Assembly: GCF_029350945.1 (NCBI RefSeq)
Contig: NZ_JARKMS010000005.1
Span: 41,670 to 105,669, forward strand
Length of the DNA stretch: 64,000 bases
Reading direction: 5' to 3'
DNA from: Maribacter huludaoensis
Lineage (GTDB): Bacteria > Bacteroidota > Bacteroidia > Flavobacteriales > Flavobacteriaceae
Shown here piece after piece: positions 63,635 to 64,000 of this stretch. Positions within the stretch are counted from its first letter, which is position 1. The number at the start of each line of letters is the position of its first letter. The notes beneath the pieces were generated by a model, which was not told the origin of the DNA, did no database searches, and saw nothing but the letters and a program-made list of their open reading frames with translations. The position numbers and the translations under genes are program-made.

Positions 63635-64000
63635 TTATTTAATTAAAAGTTCTTTTTGATACCTCTCACCATTTACATCGAGAATAGTAAGGATGTAATA
63701 TCCTTCGGTAAAATCATATAAATCTATTGTCACATTTAAATCTGTTTGTGCTATTTTAGGTTTAATATTTTTAATTAATCTTCCCGTGATATCGTAAATA
63801 TAAATTTCTTTGATTTGAATTTCCTCTAAATTATTCAAAGTAACAATATCAAAACTAGGATTAGGATAAAGATCAAATGAATTGGGTTTAGATGCCACAA
63901 CACTTTTCGCAGTCGTCGTATTTATCTTTTCTATTGTAAAGTTATCGTAATAGACCGTTCCCGGGTTTTGCGAGGCATAGTTCGTGAACAGCCAGATATC
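63635..64000 (-). CDS. C-terminal part of a T9SS-exported protein
   Basis: The frame is open from the right edge to the stop at 63635, giving about 121 residues; the start is outside. The final ~80 residues are a type A sorting domain: LYPNPSFDIVTLNN, IYDITGRLIKN and YILTILDVNGERYQKELLIK in part. The sequence before it (GTVYYDNFTIEKI) is like the end of a beta-sandwich carbohydrate-binding or concanavalin-type domain. It should be secreted by the Por system and may be attached to the surface. A GTG at 63898 is inside the gene, not its start. Confidence 0.8.
   Translation of the reverse strand, partial: DIWLFTNYASQNPGTVYYDNFTIEKINTTTAKSVVASKPNSFDLYPNPSFDIVTLNNLEEIQIKEIYIYDITGRLIKNIKPKIAQTDLNVTIDLYDFTEGYYILTILDVNGERYQKELLIK

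Overview
The window looks like a chromosomal segment from a marine-type member of the Flavobacteriaceae (Bacteroidota). The evidence is low-GC DNA, TANNTTTG-type -7 boxes with few Shine-Dalgarno sequences, a C-terminal type IX secretion sorting domain (63635-64000), a LytTR regulator paired with a TPR histidine kinase, OMP-barrel proteins with carboxypeptidase-like domains, and flavobacterial small families (DUF2853, a 58-residue CAL67264-like membrane protein). A genus near Maribacter or Zobellia is a guess. I found no tRNA, rRNA, CRISPR array, phage or transposase gene.

Layout. 1-3647 (minus): an alpha-oxoamine synthase cut by the window edge, a cysteine/cystathionine synthase-like PLP enzyme and oligopeptidase B; the first two resemble the cysteate synthase / cysteate acyltransferase pair of sulfonolipid (capnine) synthesis. 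3.7-10.1 kb: YbaB, a thioredoxin-like protein, a repeat-bearing gap, an OmpA-family protein, YegP, threonine aldolase and a large metzincin. 10.3-13.6 kb: a tight ATP-grasp / alpha-E / transglutaminase operon. 13.7-18.5 kb: prfB with its programmed +1 frameshift, an ArsC-family protein and an exported-protein/outer-membrane-receptor pair. 18.7-28.8 kb: fumC, a GNAT gene interrupted at an A7 run, a lipoprotein of the MBL fold, ettA, an oxidoreductase, a carboxyltransferase and an M24 peptidase.

28.9-42.3 kb holds a menaquinone locus on the minus strand (menE, menC, menA, menD, isochorismate synthase, hotdog thioesterase). It is broken up by a CPBP protease, an SDR on the other strand, a histidine kinase/LytTR pair, a SPOR protein, CvfB and DUF2853. 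No menB is present, so naphthoyl-CoA synthase must be encoded elsewhere if the pathway is complete.

42.3-58 kb is mostly housekeeping: dnaK, sdaA, a cNMP/CBS/DUF294 protein fused in operon with a DEDDh exonuclease, purC, phoH, a SAM hydrolase, dnaN, mnmE and miaE. 58.2-62.6 kb carries a fused B12-dependent acyl-CoA mutase (IcmF) divergent from a BtuF-like binding protein whose 3' end abuts the second copy of an 82-bp repeat. The window closes with a CpsB-type phosphatase and the C-terminal end of a T9SS-exported protein.

The most notable signals are the putative sulfonolipid pair, the amidoligase-type trio, the GNAT gene with a dnaX-like A AAA AAG slippery site in the right frame, the two-copy GGCAAGCC repeat, and three TTAATAA(C/G) motifs spaced exactly 43 bp apart before dnaN. 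Assignments rest on motif and family recognition by eye; no database search was run.
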